DNA of 64,000 bases from Anastatus disparis (GCA_017163975.1 JAFFSR010000264.1:1178001-1242000), one strand, 5' to 3'; shown: positions 48,597 to 62,560, numbered from the stretch's first letter. Numbers and translations are program-made. Notes: generated by a model not told the origin, from the sequence alone.

Positions 48597-51500
48597 ATGA
48601 AAGCCATTGTATCGATTGTACTAGTCAGTGTTGTCTGCGGTGCAGGTTTAAATCTAGTTGAAGCTGATAAAATATGTGCCGTTAGAAAAAGAGATATCAA
48701 AAGTACATCGGAAAATTCAGCTGATGATATTGAAGATGCTTTTAATACTAATCACACTCAGGTATGTAATGTAAACATTACAAGTTTTTATGTTAATGTT
48801 AAAAATAAACATTTTCAAAATATCACTTCTCTTCTAAAATCATTGATTCTTGTAGTACAAAATTATATAATAATCTTATTTTGTAATACTTTTTATTTCA
48901 CAGATTGAAAATGATGTCAAATATGAAAAATGCAATCAATATTGCTATGCTTTATGGCAAGAAAAAAGTACACCGAATGGAACTAAAATAAATATTTTTC
49001 TCCAAGGTATCTTTTAAAAAATTCATTAAATTAAAAAAATTAATTTGAAAATATTAATTACTGAATATTTTTTATTTAACAGGATGTTGGAAACAAGAAG
49101 GTCAAGAATGTGAAAATTCAGAATGCGTAGCTATTAATCGGTGGACGAAAGCATTGAGCGATGCCAAGTTTTGTTGCTGTAAAGAAGATTATTGTAATGA
49201 TAATGTCACAGATCCTTTTAATAATAAGTTACTTCTAACAAGTCCAGCAAGTAAGAATAATTTAAGTGTGATCCTTACAGGTATTTTTAATTTTGATTTA
49301 TATTATTTTTTATGGGGATTTCTTAATTTTTTAATATTTTAAGTAAAGAAAATAATCAGTTTGGAAAAAAATTATTTTATTAGTTTCACTTTGTTTTTAA
49401 TTTTATCAGTAATTTTTTATTTTTTATATATTCTTTATTATAATTTATATTTGTTTCTTTTGAAATTAAGATTTCCTTTTGTTTCAATTTTATTTATTTT
49501 ATCTAATTTTTTTATTAATAATAAATAAATATCTTAATTTTTCTATTTTAGCAACAGAATTTTTTGAGCAAACAGACTCAAATAATTTATGGCTTATAAC
49601 AGTGACAACATTATCTTGCATTTTACTAGTCACATTTACAGTGCTAATTTTAATATATCAGGTATACAAAAATAACATTTTAATGAGATTGGGAAAACCA
49701 CTGCCATATAATGACAATTATAATGAGGGTAATGGACTCAGAACTGGTACTTATACTGTTGACCATTTGAAGCTATCAACAATAGTTGGTAAGTCTTGTA
49801 CAAATAAAATTAAGTACAGGTTATTTTATCATATTAAATTATTTTCTTGAAAATGAAATATTATTTTCAATGAAATGATTTTAAAAATAAATTTTAAATA
49901 CTTCAGAAGAATCTTTTAAGTTAAATGTATTTCTCAGTATTTGAAATAATTAAAATTTATTTTTTTGAAATATTTAAGAGTGAAGAAAAAAAATTCTAAA
50001 AATAATAAGATACTACAATAAAAAATTTAATTTTAGGTCAAGGAAGATATGGATCAGTTTGGCAAGGTAGTATGGGAGATCAAGAAGTTGCTGTAAAAAT
50101 ATTTCCTGCCCATTATCAAAGTTACTTCCTTAATGAACGAGATTTATATTCCTTACCTTTCATGGAGCATCCTTCCTTATTACATTATTATGGTAATAAT
50201 GTTTGTTTAAAATTTTTTTTATTCATTTTATATTCAACTCATTTCAAGACAATTATTTTATTGCATCATTTATCATTTAGGTTCTGATGAAAGAATAAGC
50301 ATGGATGGCAATGTTGAATATCTTTTGGTGTTTTCTTATGCTCCTAATGGAACTTTATCTGAATTTTTAAGATATCACACATTTGACTGGATGACGTTTT
50401 GCAAAATGGGACTTTCAATAGTCAAGGGACTTGCATATTTGCATACAGATATTCGCAGGGGAGGTAAGGAAATTCTCCTTTTTTTTATTTTTGGAATTTT
50501 TATTTTCATACCTATAAAAAATTATTTTTCAAACATAATAAATATTATTTACGAAACGGATTTTGTAAAATTTATTTTCAGATAAATTTAAGCCATGTAT
50601 AGCTCATAGAGACATGAATTCAAGAAATATTTTAATCAAAGCCGACGGTACTTGTTGTATTTGCGATCTTGGATTAGCAGTTCAAATCTCAGGATCTAAA
50701 TATTATTCTCATGGAGAAGAACAACATGCAGAAACTAAATCAATCAATGATGTAAGTCTCTTTCAAATAATATCAAAGGATAAATTATTTTTAGTTTTTT
50801 AACATTTTTTATAAAATATAATTATTACGGACACGTGATTATCAATTTTATCGTTTTTACAAATATAAAATAAAACAAAAAATTTAAAAAATTTTCGTAT
50901 TTTCATAATAAAAAGATTTTTTTGCATTTTAATAGTTTCTGTGACCTTTTTCTTAATATTTAACTAAGTTCCCAAAAATCATAACTTTGTATAAGCTTTA
51001 GTTTAAAAAATTACATATAAAAATTTAATTTTTTTCAAAAATACTTGTATAGGAAATTGAATACATGCAAAGTAGAAAAAAAAATTAATTCTCCTTCATA
51101 CAGGTGGGTACGTTGCAATATATGGCACCAGAGGTACTTGAAGGTGCGGTAAATCTGCGTGACTGTGAGAGCTCCCTAAAGCAAATCGACGTTTATGCAA
51201 TGGGTTTGATTCTCTGGGAACTGGTGTCTCGTTGTACTGATGTTTACGTGCCTGGCACTGAGATACCGCCTTACAGGCAGCCGTTTGAAAAAGAAATTGG
51301 TGAGTTAATTATTAAATATTTTTTTTCGTAATTTTATAATTTTATTAAAAACGCATGATTGTAAAAATAAAAAATGCTTGAATAGTATTGAAACCTCATG
51401 TTTAATAAAACGTATTTTCTGTTTTTTTTTATTTAGATTATTTAAACATTTACGAAACAAATTAAAGATTTTCTGCTGATTTAAACGCATAGATTGTGTA

Positions 51501-54500
51501 AACCACGAACTCTAAAAAAATTATTTTTATACTGTGTAGAGATATGTTCATCGCAAAATTTAGCCATTCATTTATTTTTTTTTTAATAATAAATACTTTA
51601 TTTTTTCGAAAATATATAGTTTAAAAATAACAAATAAAAAATATAATTTTATGTTTCTCTGACATTTAGTTTAAAAGATTAGAATTTATCTTTGTCTAAA
51701 TCTATTTATTCTAATTGGAAAATAATTTGCAAATTAATAATTTTTTATCTTTATAAACTATTAAAAAAAAATGTTAATCAATATAAAACGAAAATAACGC
51801 ATTTTCCATTTAGGTCTTCATCCAACATTTGAGCAAATGCAAGTGTTAGTATCAAGAAATAAAGCACGTCCACTTTTGGAAGGTAATTTAGCTGATAAAC
51901 CAGGTATACGTTTAATTAGAGAAACTATGGAAGACTGTTGGGATTCGGATGCTGAGGCTAGATTAACTGCTCTTTGTATTGAAGAGCGATTAATGGAACT
52001 TCAATCGCACCGAAGTAAGTAGTTAAACGTTTATCTTTTTTTAAAACTGTTATTGCGCATTATGACAGTAGAAAATAAAATAAAAAATATTTACCCAGAA
52101 TATATTTTACAAAGTAAATTTTAAAACGGTCTATATTTCAAAATTCTAATATTTCATATTTATTTTTATATTTTAAAATCAATCAAAAAGAAAATAAAAA
52201 TTTATTTAATTGAAAATATTTTATAATGTTTTATCCTAAAAGGTCTCTTTACTTGGGTTATAACGTCGAAGTTTCTATGAGGTCATTGAAGACCCTAATT
52301 TTGAGTAAATAAAACAGACCCTAATAAAACGGTAATTTCGTAATTTTGACGAAGCTTTTTAATATTTTGGCGTCAAAATTTTTTTAGATATTTCATTAAG
52401 TGTCATTTATAAGATAATTTTACTTGCAAAATGAATTTTCAATTTTAAGATATTAAAAAAAATTGTGTGGTTTTTAAAATTTTAAACTCAATATAAAAGT
52501 GTCAGGGCACAAACGACCCTATAGGGACCTTCTGGGTTAAATTAATGTAAATCAATTCCCGATTCTATATTTTTAACATAAACTCTAATAAAATTAAAAT
52601 GAACTCGTACAGTATAAATATTTCACAATAGTAATTAATAAAAAATTAATTTTTCTAGTTACAATGTATTTTACGGACGGGAGCCCAATGGTTAATTCAC
52701 ATTGTGGACTTGTGCCTTCAACAACAAACAGCCTTTATAGTGATGCTCCGCATCACGACGGTGCGCATATTGTGCAAATTAACGGCCACGATTGCGATGC
52801 TACCGTAGACAATTTAGTAACTTTATCCCCAACTGAAAGCAGCACGCACGAACATAGCGGTAAGTTGATTAATTCAATTAATATGCACAGCATAATATTG
52901 TAATTGATGAAGTTTAGTTCTACTTTTGTTCTATTTTTAAATTAAAAAGAACAATCGAATGATTAAAACAGAATTGAAAGTATAATTTTTTTCAAATAGT
53001 CTAATTTTTTTTTAGTCTAATTTTTTAGTCTAATTTGTTTATGGATAGTTCTGAGTGATTATGAACAAAATGGAGAAATATTGATAAGAGTACATTTTGT
53101 TTGTAAAAATAAATATATTTTCCATGCATCAGTTAATATAAATAAGTCAATTTGAAAATTCACATTATGACTAATATAATGACTTACACAATTAAAACCT
53201 TATCATTTTAAAGATATTATAATACAATTTATGAATTAAAAAATTTACATCTTAAATTTTAATTTTCGTTTAGTCTATCATTTCTTCCTTGAATTCAATA
53301 ACACATAATTTAAGTGGATCTGTAGAAATAAAATCAGTATTTTGTTTGTCATCATTTGAATTCTGATCGACATCTTCTATCACATTTTCCTGTAATTAAA
53401 AAATAAGAAACATTAAAAACATGTAATGATAGCAGAATAATAAATTTAAATAATTAAAAATACTTACATTCATTTGATGATCTTCATCTGTACTATTTTG
53501 TTCTAATTTAAAATTATTAATTTCAGTCTTACATAAATTTACAATTTTCCTCCAAAAATAAAATAAACTTGTATTTTCAATTTTTCCAGTCCATTCTTCC
53601 TTCTCATTAACATTTTTAAATGATTGCAACGTTTCTGAATCTAATGTTTCTTCCATGTAATTTAAAAATTGTGAATGCGTTATAGTCTTTTCAACGTTTG
53701 GTTGCGATTCTAGCATTTCATCTGGCGATGTATTATCTGATACATATGGTACAAATTCTATATGTTGTATTGGTAATTTTTCTACAGCCTTTTTAGGAAG
53801 TTTACAATAAATATTTGTATTTTCTACAAACGGACACAATCCACATACTTTAAAACCTTCTATTAACATTTCCTGTACATTTAAGGAATCAAAAACAGTT
53901 TTTAGTAATGGAGGTACACTTTCATTAAGTAAATTCACAGCCTTAGTTTCTGAAAGGTAATTATTTAATGCTTCTCGCCAAGCAATTTTCAATGATGGAA
54001 ACAATGCTATTTCTAATGGTTGATGTAATAGTGCAGAATTCGGATGTAAAGCAACCAGTTCAATTTTGTTTCTTAAACAAAAATCAGTCAATGTTAGAGT
54101 TAAATGTGGGACTCGTCCATCTAAAAATAACACAACAGGGAGTTCAATTTTATTCTCATCCAACCACAGTTTAAAACCATTTGTCATGTAATCATAAAAA
54201 TTATCTGAAGCCATAAATCCATTTTCCGATTTAATACAAATCCATCCATTTGGTAAACTATCATATTTAAATGTACCAGGTATCCTCTGACAAGTAAATA
54301 ATACCATAGTTGATGCTAATTGACCAGCTGCGTTACCTATCACTTGTACATATAAATTTTCTTTATCATCACTTGCTTCAGGGCTTAATAGTGTTGCAGT
54401 CTCTGTTGTAAATATTCTTGAAGGATCAATATTCAGAAGTTTCTTTTTTTCCAAATAAGATTTAACATTCGAAAACCACTTTTTAATACTTTTTTCGCTT

Positions 54501-56909
54501 GCTGCTGCTCTAGCTAATGAAGTATTCTCCGATATTTTATTAGCTACAGTATTGTGTCGACGTAAAAAACTTTGATACCAATGTCTACCTGGTCGGCCAT
54601 TAGCAAATGGATTTTCTCTATTAAGTAGTTTTACCAATAATGCAACACTATTTAACAAATGTTGTTTACCTACTGGCATACCATGTTTACTACAATTAAA
54701 TATCCATTCGACTAGTGTATTCTCTTCTGCTGCTGTTAGTACAGTATCGGGTCCAGGTCTTTTATCTGCATATTTTGCTGTTTTTTTATTATGCAATGTT
54801 GATCTTGGTATATTATATTTATTACTAGCTGTATTTATCGGCATACCAGCATTAATCGCTGCTAAGGCTTCTTTCAAAGTCTCTTTACTGTATAAAATTC
54901 GCTGGTTTTTTTTTGGTTTGAGACTCATTTTTTTTTCTATGTATGTATCACGTGTACATATAAAAAACTAATTTAAAGATTTATTATTGATAAAATCATT
55001 CCATACTTGGATTTTTATATTTTTTTAGCTATGAAATATAAACATTTTATGAATGACTCGTCTTTAAACACTCTTTTTTAACCGCTAACTTTAAGGTTAT
55101 GTCATTGTGCTGTAAACAGTTGAATGTTCGGCCCATTCACCGAACAGCGTAGGCCAAAGATCCATGTTTATGCGGCAATTTTCAAAAAAAATAAAAATCA
55201 ATTACTCAAATTTTTATTTTTGTTTTAAAGTAAAAAGAATAAAAATCAAATTTTATTAGAAAATTTTTTTATATTAATGTAATAATATAAATAGCTCTCC
55301 TTAATTTTTTTTACATGTTGGTAATGCAATTAAATAAATATTTTGAAATATGAAGGATAAAAATTTTATTATTATATTTTTCGATAAATGAATTTTTTAT
55401 TAATAATTTTTTAAATATTTTAAATGTTTTTATAAGTCTTTATTTTTTACAAAACTTCTATTATAAACTAATAATATTCAAGTTGAAAATAAAAATAAAT
55501 AAAAAAAGATAATACGCATCAATATAAATAAAAAATGCTTTATTTCAGCAAAAAATTCAAATGAAACAGCAATAAGCTGCAGTACAATAGTACAGCCATT
55601 ACAGCCTTATCAAGGCCGTAATCCATGTATGGAGCGTAATTTAATGATGCAATCAGATTCATGTGAAGAGCTTGGTTGTCACGGTAATATTCTCGTTAAC
55701 AAGTCGTCCAAACATTCAGCCAACGATTCCATACAATACAGCAAACTTCCAAGCAGCGAAACGCAAAGTCTTGTACCGCATGATTATCTCGGCCAACAAC
55801 ATCAACAATTACATCATGTAACAAGTTCACAACAATTGTCGTTGAGACCTGTTACTCCAATACCTTATGTCCAGGCAAGTTTTTATTATTTTTATTACAT
55901 AGAATTTTAAATTAAATCATTGAAAAAAAAAATTATATAATACTTTTATTAATCTGTAAAAGTTTCCATCATCTTTTGTTGAATTATTTATAAAATTGAA
56001 AAACATTGTTTTTAAATAAATATTTTTGTTTAAATATAAGTTGTTATTTAAAAAATTCTTTTAATTAAAAAATTCGTTAATTTTCTTTAAAAATATAATA
56101 AAATCATTATTTCCCCTCAGAACGTTATTTCCGAGTGTAGCGGAGGTAGTACATCATACAATAAATTAAAACAAACGAATATCCAAGAATCTTGTTATCA
56201 AGCACTACCCAGTAATCTACAAGATAGTCCACGAAAACGACGCTTTTCGGGATGGTCAAATTTGAAGAAAATTATTGCAAACAAAAAAATGATGTATCAC
56301 CATCACCAGCCAGCGTATACTAAGTGCCAGATCGATCGAGAAGATTCAAAGTCAAATCTTTTAGCAAGTAAAAATGCCAATCAACAACCTAAAATTGTCG
56401 AGACTAATGTCACAATATCAACTGGTGGAAAATTCGTTAATGGTGTTGTTAATGGAAAATTAGAAAAGAATAGCGAAAAGAAGAGCAGTGAATCATCGCA
56501 TCAAAATTCATCGAGTAGGCCATCAACTTTACCCTTAGTAAATTTAAAGAATAAAAAGAGTGAAACGAATCTTAGCCGACAAGAAAGTCTTGATAGGTTT
56601 AACGAGGTTTTCAACACTGGTTCAAATTCGAATATCGCGCTTAAAGATCCGAACAGTCGAATAAAAACACCAGGTGATTTACCACCTTCTGTACGGAAAA
56701 TTCGCGGTAGGAGTAATCAATCAGCAGCAGCGAGATTTTCATTATACGACGATAGAATGATGTGCAACATACTAACTGAAGAAGAAGATAGAAGTAGAAG
56801 GTCTGATAATAATGTGTCTTCAAATTCGGTGCCCTTCGGCATGGATTTTGCTGATGAGCAACTCACAATCCAGGCCAAGTTTGACGCGAAAGATGTGACT
56901 TGCTTCTAA
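48597..56909 (+). CDS. wit: BMP type II receptor serine/threonine kinase (wishful thinking class)
   Basis: Twelve coding exons join in frame to 964 residues: 48597-48761, 48904-49006, 49083-49250, 49552-49788, 50037-50192, 50281-50463, 50582-50751, 51104-51299, 51814-52014, 52659-52859, 55549-55874, 56121-56909. Domains: signal peptide about 1-23; cysteine-rich activin-type ectodomain to about 145 with the closing CCC..DYCN motif; transmembrane helix 158-181; kinase about 216-526 with G225-Q-G227-R-Y-G230, Lys245 in VAVKIF, catalytic HRDMNSRN (Asp348), DLG (Asp366) and APEVLEG; then a long tail of about 440 residues typical of BMPR2/Wit. There is no GS box, as expected for a type II receptor. 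Such receptors bind BMP ligands and phosphorylate type I receptors, which activate Smad1/5/9-type effectors; in flies Wit drives retrograde signalling at the neuromuscular junction. The intron 55875-56120 begins with GC, and the 2.7-kb intron 52860-55548 hosts an antisense gene. Confidence 0.95.
53270..54928 (-). CDS. Pogo/Tigger-type transposase-derived protein, probably domesticated
   Basis: Exon 1 (54928-53468) ends at donor AAT|GTAAGT; a 78-bp intron ends TTACAG; exon 2 (53389-53270) adds 39 acidic residues and a stop, giving 526 residues. N-terminal helix-turn-helix about 12-48 (Psq/CENP-B-like), second DNA-binding HTH about 67-130 (Tc5 type, [15 protein letters not shown]), DDE_1 domain about 165-400 ([25 protein letters not shown]). 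The usual pogo-family acidic triad D/D/D reads Glu176/Asp270/Glu306, and the conserved N-x-D-E-T segment is altered to TTET. The frame is intact over 1.5 kb and no flanking terminal inverted repeats were seen, so it looks like a retained host gene that may bind DNA, not an active transposase. It lies antisense inside a receptor intron. A recently decayed transposon is the alternative. The ATG at 54928 precedes the first HTH. Confidence 0.82.
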
Positions 56910-56962
56910 TCAAAATTGAGAAAGAAAAGTATCTTGGTGAAAATTTAATGTGAAAAAATGTG

Positions 56963-56968
56963 AATAAA
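56963..56968 (+). promoter_or_regulatory. Candidate proximal poly(A) signal of the BMP receptor gene
   Basis: AATAAA 54 nt after the stop codon. Another AATAAA near 57539-57544 is a possible distal site. Confidence 0.4.
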
Positions 56969-59900
56969 CTTGTAAAGATATGTATAAGAAAACTTTTATT
57001 TATAATGTTTTCATGTGTTTAGAAAAATTTTTTAGTTGTTAAATTCACTCGCATGATCTCAAATTTGTCAATTTCATCATATGAAATTTATTTTACGAAA
57101 TTCTTAATATATTTTTTACAAAGAGTAAACATTTAAATGATAACTTTTAATTTGATTAAAATCGGGTTTTTTCACATTACACTTTACAACCAAGATGGAA
57201 AGTAAAGACGATTGCTGAGTAGAAGCACAAATCCAAGGACAGCAATTGTACAGAGATTGTGTATAGGATTATATATATATTATAAATATATACATATAAT
57301 TATATTACATTTTATACTTAATGGCAAACAAAAAAATTATAATCGTTCATAAATTCGATATTATAAGAGAGATATTTGTCCAAAACGGATTAATGCATTT
57401 TTCGACGATAAACCTGTGATTTTTCGATATTTTAGTTTTTCTTATTGTAAAAAGAAATTTATAAAAGTGTTTTATCATTTTTTATAGCATTTTTTTATTA
57501 CGCATGACGTATATTTGATACTCTGAATCTAAACTTTAAATAAAGTATTACATTTGATATTCTGAAGTTTTACTTAAAATATCTTCTATGTTGAAGAAAA
57601 AAAGAGTAACTCGAGATTTTTTATCTAAAATTATAAATAATTTTATTTATAATTTCTATTTTAATTTTAATATTATTTAATGTATATATTAGAGAATATA
57701 TAATTATTTGCGTGATAAAACATGAAACTTTCTTTACCGAATGATATACGCGAAGATCTACAAAAGTCAACCAATATCAAGTTGGAATCGAATCATTTAC
57801 AATTGATCGTAAATAAATTTGTATTAATATTAAACGCTTTTAGAAATAATTTTTTCCGAATTTTTAATTACTTTGAAAATTACGACGTGTTTCATTCAAT
57901 ATAGACAATATTTTCAATAAAAAGTCAAAATAAAAAATAATAAATAATTTAACGAAATATTGTTAAAATTTTTATATAAATTTTAGAGTACTTAATATAC
58001 TGATACTGCACAAAGTATAAAAATATGTAAAGAATTCAATTTTCATTTATAAATCTGAGTTTTTAACCAATCAATCGTTGAAAATCACAGGTATATAACA
58101 TTAAGAGTGATTTTTACTTCTAATTCTCAACGTTAAATTAACACGGCATAAATGTCGTGCCTTAATGTTTAAGAGAAAAAAAACTTTATATTTCTGCGAT
58201 AATTCTATTTCATTTATACTAAAAACCTTAATTGTCGTAATATTCGCGGACTATCGTCGTCTAAGAAAAAAAGCAAATTATGTGAAATGATAATGATATT
58301 TTATTTATAAATTTGTTTTTATACAAAAGACAATTAAAACGTTCATTCATACTCATTAAAATTTATACTAAAATTAGAAGTTTTTAGTTATATTTCTTTA
58401 AATTTTTTTAGATATTCATTTTAGATGCAATTGTATAAATAAGCGATTCATTTGTATCTCTAATACGTTGTCAATTTTGAAGTTTAACAAAGTGAAAAAA
58501 AAATTAAAAGATAAAAGTGCAATGACACGGTAATAATAAATAAAAAAATTATGTACTCAAGGCGCGCGATCGCAAGTCCGTTAGAAAGCAACGATACTAT
58601 GTGATCGGTTTATTATTATTATTATTACATTAGTGTGAATTCGAAATAACTGTTCGAAACATTTTAGGATCTCTTTTTTCCAAAGAAGCGAAGCTTCATA
58701 AGGATTTTTAGGCAATGTAATTTGTTTTGTTACTAATAGTCTTTAAGAAGAATTTAAAAATAAAAAAAATAGTGAACAAAGTTTTAAAAAATAAATAAAT
58801 AAATAAATACGATTAAAGAAAAAAAGTGAGTAGTTGTGAAAACGAAGTTCTTTAATTCTGACTAGGTGTCCTAGACAAAATACAATCAGCGAAATCACAT
58901 TGTGCCCGATACTTTCCAAAGTTAACACAACTACATTCCAAATGTGTAATATTTTTCTTTATTTTTATTTTTTATTTCTTATTTTATTTCTTTTTTTTGG
59001 TTGAATAATTTTATATTCTAAAGAGACGTTTTTTTTCTACGCTTGTTCGTGTAAGTAGATTCTGTCAAAGAAGTTTTACAATTATATTATATAATAATAA
59101 AAAAAAGAAGGTATTAATTGAATGTGTGTAAAGCACGTGTTTTTTTTAATAAAATACGATTACATCCCCAAATGTCATTCGTTATTTTTTTTTACATTTC
59201 AAATCCTCAATTATTAAGATATTTAAAAATAATAATTGAAACTGTTTTTTGTTACACAATTTATATTTTTATTTTAGATATAAGAATGATTTATAAATCA
59301 TTTATATTCACAAGTTTATTTTTAATTTTAAAAATAAAAATTTTTAATGTATAGTAATTAAATGCATATATATAATAAATTTTATATTTTAAATATGTAA
59401 ATTATACACGCATTCCAATGCGCTTTTTCAGTGTATCTTTTTCATGTAGGATTTCTACTCCTACGTTAAGATTCCATTGTAAAAACGTTTTATAATGTAC
59501 TCTTTTATTTAAATAATTTTCAATACTATCTTTAAATAATCCGAAATGCAATAAATCATATATCAGTTGATAAAAAAGTTGCTTCATTTGAGTTTATTAA
59601 TATAACAGAAAGTTTGTATTACTAAATTTTTTAAAATTGTATTGCTCCTTATTTTTATTAAATAATTTCTTTCCAAATATAACAAATTTATTTATTAGGT
59701 AATTTCAATTTACTTTTTGAACTTGTAAAATCTTTGCTCAACATAAAAACGTTTGCTTGTTATAATGGCAAACATTCTCCACTCTGATTTCCGTAAAAAG
59801 ATGAACATTTATTTGAGTGATACACATCGTTTTGAGATATTACTATTTTTTTATCATCTAATAAATTTAATTCTAGTTGATAGAATCGTATAGTCAAATA

Positions 59901-62560
59901 ATTGCTTTATTTGAAACAAACGAAATGCACTTGGTTTCGGGCAGATCTATAACGAAAATTGACGAAGAAAATTGACATATCAGAATTAAATTTTTTGAGA
60001 TGATAAAGATATGATATTTTCGTGAAATATTCACGCTTAATAAAGAATGAAAAATTTTGACTTTTTTATAATAAATGTGTAAATATTCTTATTGACAACA
60101 TAAATTTGCAAAATAATTTCATTATAATCCATCAATTTTTCAATAGACAATAAAAATTTTTTGCTCAAATTCTAGTTTAATTTCAATATATTTTTTAGAA
60201 CGCGCATACAAAATACATAAGATTAAGCAAAATCTTACTGAAAACTTATAAGAAATAAAAATTTATAGAAAACCTTACATTATTATTTTCTTAATTATTT
60301 ATTTAAGTATAAAAAAATATTAAAAATGAAATAAATTATTAACGTTCATTGAAAAACTTTAAGCAATTAAAAAATGACTTTGAAAATATTATCTTTACAT
60401 TAAAAAAAGTTCTTAATATAATTCAAACTTTCCCGCTATAAAAATTTCTTACGCCCTCTGTACAATAAAAATTTTTCTCTTCCTCCTCTTCTTCCCCTCA
60501 GGCCCCTCCCCAATCATTAAAAACATGCACTTTTGGTTGGGCCTATTCATTGTCCGCGTGTGCTCTCAAAAGCTTAGCATATATATAGATATACATATAG
60601 TGTGAGGGTGGGGTATAGCGGCAAGGTAGAGAGAGGGGAGAGAAGGTGAGGGAAAGAGAGGAGGAGAGTAAAACATCATGCCTTGATAGAAAAAGACAGA
60701 ACTACGTGTATTTTGTTCCTCTTCATCCTCATGAGAGTAAGATCGACGAGCTCATAGTTAGTCCGGCTCAGCTCGCGATTAGGTGTTCATCGTTCTTCTT
60801 GTATTTGTTATTTTTTTGTTGTAATCTACGAGAGAAGAAAAATAAACGAAAAGCGCATCTCAGTTGGGTGAGTGAATTATACTTTTTCTTTCAACAGTTA
60901 TATATTGTCAAATTAAAAAAAAATAAATATCGAATAGTGCAACGATTACGACATTAGGATTCAAATGTCTATTTTTTCTTAACCGTTAACTATTTAAAAG
61001 AAAAATTTATTCTATATAAGGTGTATGTACAGGTTGATTAGAGCGCGCTTGGTGAAAGGCGGCATGTGTTTTTTCCGCGAAATCCTTTGTCTATTCATTT
61101 TAAACACAGACCCAAATTGACAGTACATAAATTTTCTATCTCCTCTTCTCTCTCCCTAGTTTTTCTAGATAAATTTAAGTTCAGAGGGAGAGAGAATTAG
61201 CTCTCTCTAAGAATGTAAACCTTGCAAACCTCGCGTAATATTCGTACTCGTGTCGCGTTTTTCTCTCTTCTCTCCTTCTCGCTCTCCCACCACCTGTACA
61301 TACGTGTATCATCATAACACATCGTTGGCATAGATAACGACAACGATGGTACTATATAAAATATCTTTTTAATCGAAAAATTTGCTTCGTATTTTTGTTT
61401 TTTTTCTTTTAATTTAGTCAGCTAAAAAGTATGTCGATGCACATTCCAATACATCGCGCGCGCGGTAGTTATATACACACATAACATTACAGACAGCAGC
61501 CGCGTGAAAGCAAAGTCAAGAGCTCAATTGGGTTTGTCGTCAAGCGGTCTATTATAAAACTTGCTTGTTATAAAAGTTTCGGAATATTGTTGATTGGTTA
61601 GTTTAAAGTAGACGAACGTCAAACCGTGAAATTCATTGCTATTGAAACGAAATGCGATAATTTTTCTTTATTCTTAATATTTAAGGAATACAAAATACTA
61701 ATTATTTCGACATGTGAAAGAGAAAGAGAGCGGTTGAACGACTTTCGGTTTCGCGCGTAATGTTTTCTTTATTTTTTATATCCACTTATATGGTGTAATA
61801 ATTTTTGGGCAAGGTTAGTGCACTTTATTGATTTTTTTTTTTAAACTGCACAAGTTTGCAAATTTTGTTCGGTTATTGATGTGTAGTGAAATGGTTTCTT
61901 CAAACTGATTTTTGTTTACTTTTGAGTTTAAAGTGACTTAAATAAAAAAATATTGAGAAAATAAATATCAAATCTTTAGATGATATTTTGGTTAAATTTT
62001 TGCAATTTGTAAAAGGTTATGTTTGCTCTTGGTTGAAGATTTATTGATAGAACTGCAGTGAACGGTTTATATCAAGATAGAAAACGGAACAATTTTATTA
62101 CATCTTTTTATTTTGAGTTGTTAAGGTTCGTTATTTACTTTCTTTACAGTATTTTCTCTGAACGTAATAGCTAGCGCATGATTGTAAAAAAATATAAAAC
62201 GAAAGTAACGTATGTAGGCTGTCAATTTTTATTTTTATTGATTTTAAAAATGCGATAGTTTTGTGGTTATATACTTTTTAAAATTGATATAATTAACGAT
62301 AATGTTTCTAATTCAATGTGAAAATTTTCTTGGGTTCAATTAAAATTAAATTAGTGTATTTATTAAAAGATGAAAATTTCTTGCTTCAACAATATATATG
62401 AAATTTCTTAATATTTTGAAATTTTTATCTAATTTACACGTTTGATATATTTTTAATGATGCTCTTGATTATTTAAATTTATTTTTTATTGCCAATCAAT
62501 AAAAGTGCATTTCTCTGGTGTAATTCACGTAAATTAACCAAACTTTTTTTCAGAGTTTAA
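56969..62560. other. 3' UTR and intergenic region without recognised genes
   Basis: The stretch is A+T-rich with short ATT and AAAT microsatellites (about 58610-58627 and 58790-58809). No open frame shows family similarity. A GC-richer patch is listed separately. Confidence 0.5.
60480..61800. promoter_or_regulatory. Promoter-like GC-richer patch of unknown gene
   Basis: In otherwise A+T-rich DNA this stretch has GA/CT tracts (about 60600-60665, 61140-61275) and CpG-rich runs (GGCTCAGCTCGCGATTAG near 60765, ATCGCGCGCGCGGTAG near 61453, CAGCAGCCGCGTGAAAGC near 61494). This resembles the composition around the two inferred promoters upstream of the PNPO-like and receptor genes. It could be the start region of a gene extending beyond the window. 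Direction and start site cannot be determined. Confidence 0.3.

Noticed and set aside
52240..52545. Further SINE fragment (AACGTCGAAG and GGTCATTGAAGACC)
   Set aside because: Only a few short words resemble the family; there is no box B, body or tail in order.
53270..54928. An active, recently inserted Tigger transposon
   Set aside because: No terminal inverted repeats or clear TA duplication were found around the gene, and catalytic aspartates are replaced. A decayed copy cannot be fully excluded.
57722..57904. 60-codon open frame after the receptor
   Set aside because: Short, in probable 3' UTR or intergenic DNA, with A+T-driven composition and no recognisable domain.
60646..60957. 103-codon open frame with basic residues
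   Set aside because: It is built on a GA-rich simple-sequence tract within the promoter-like patch, and no family resemblance is visible.
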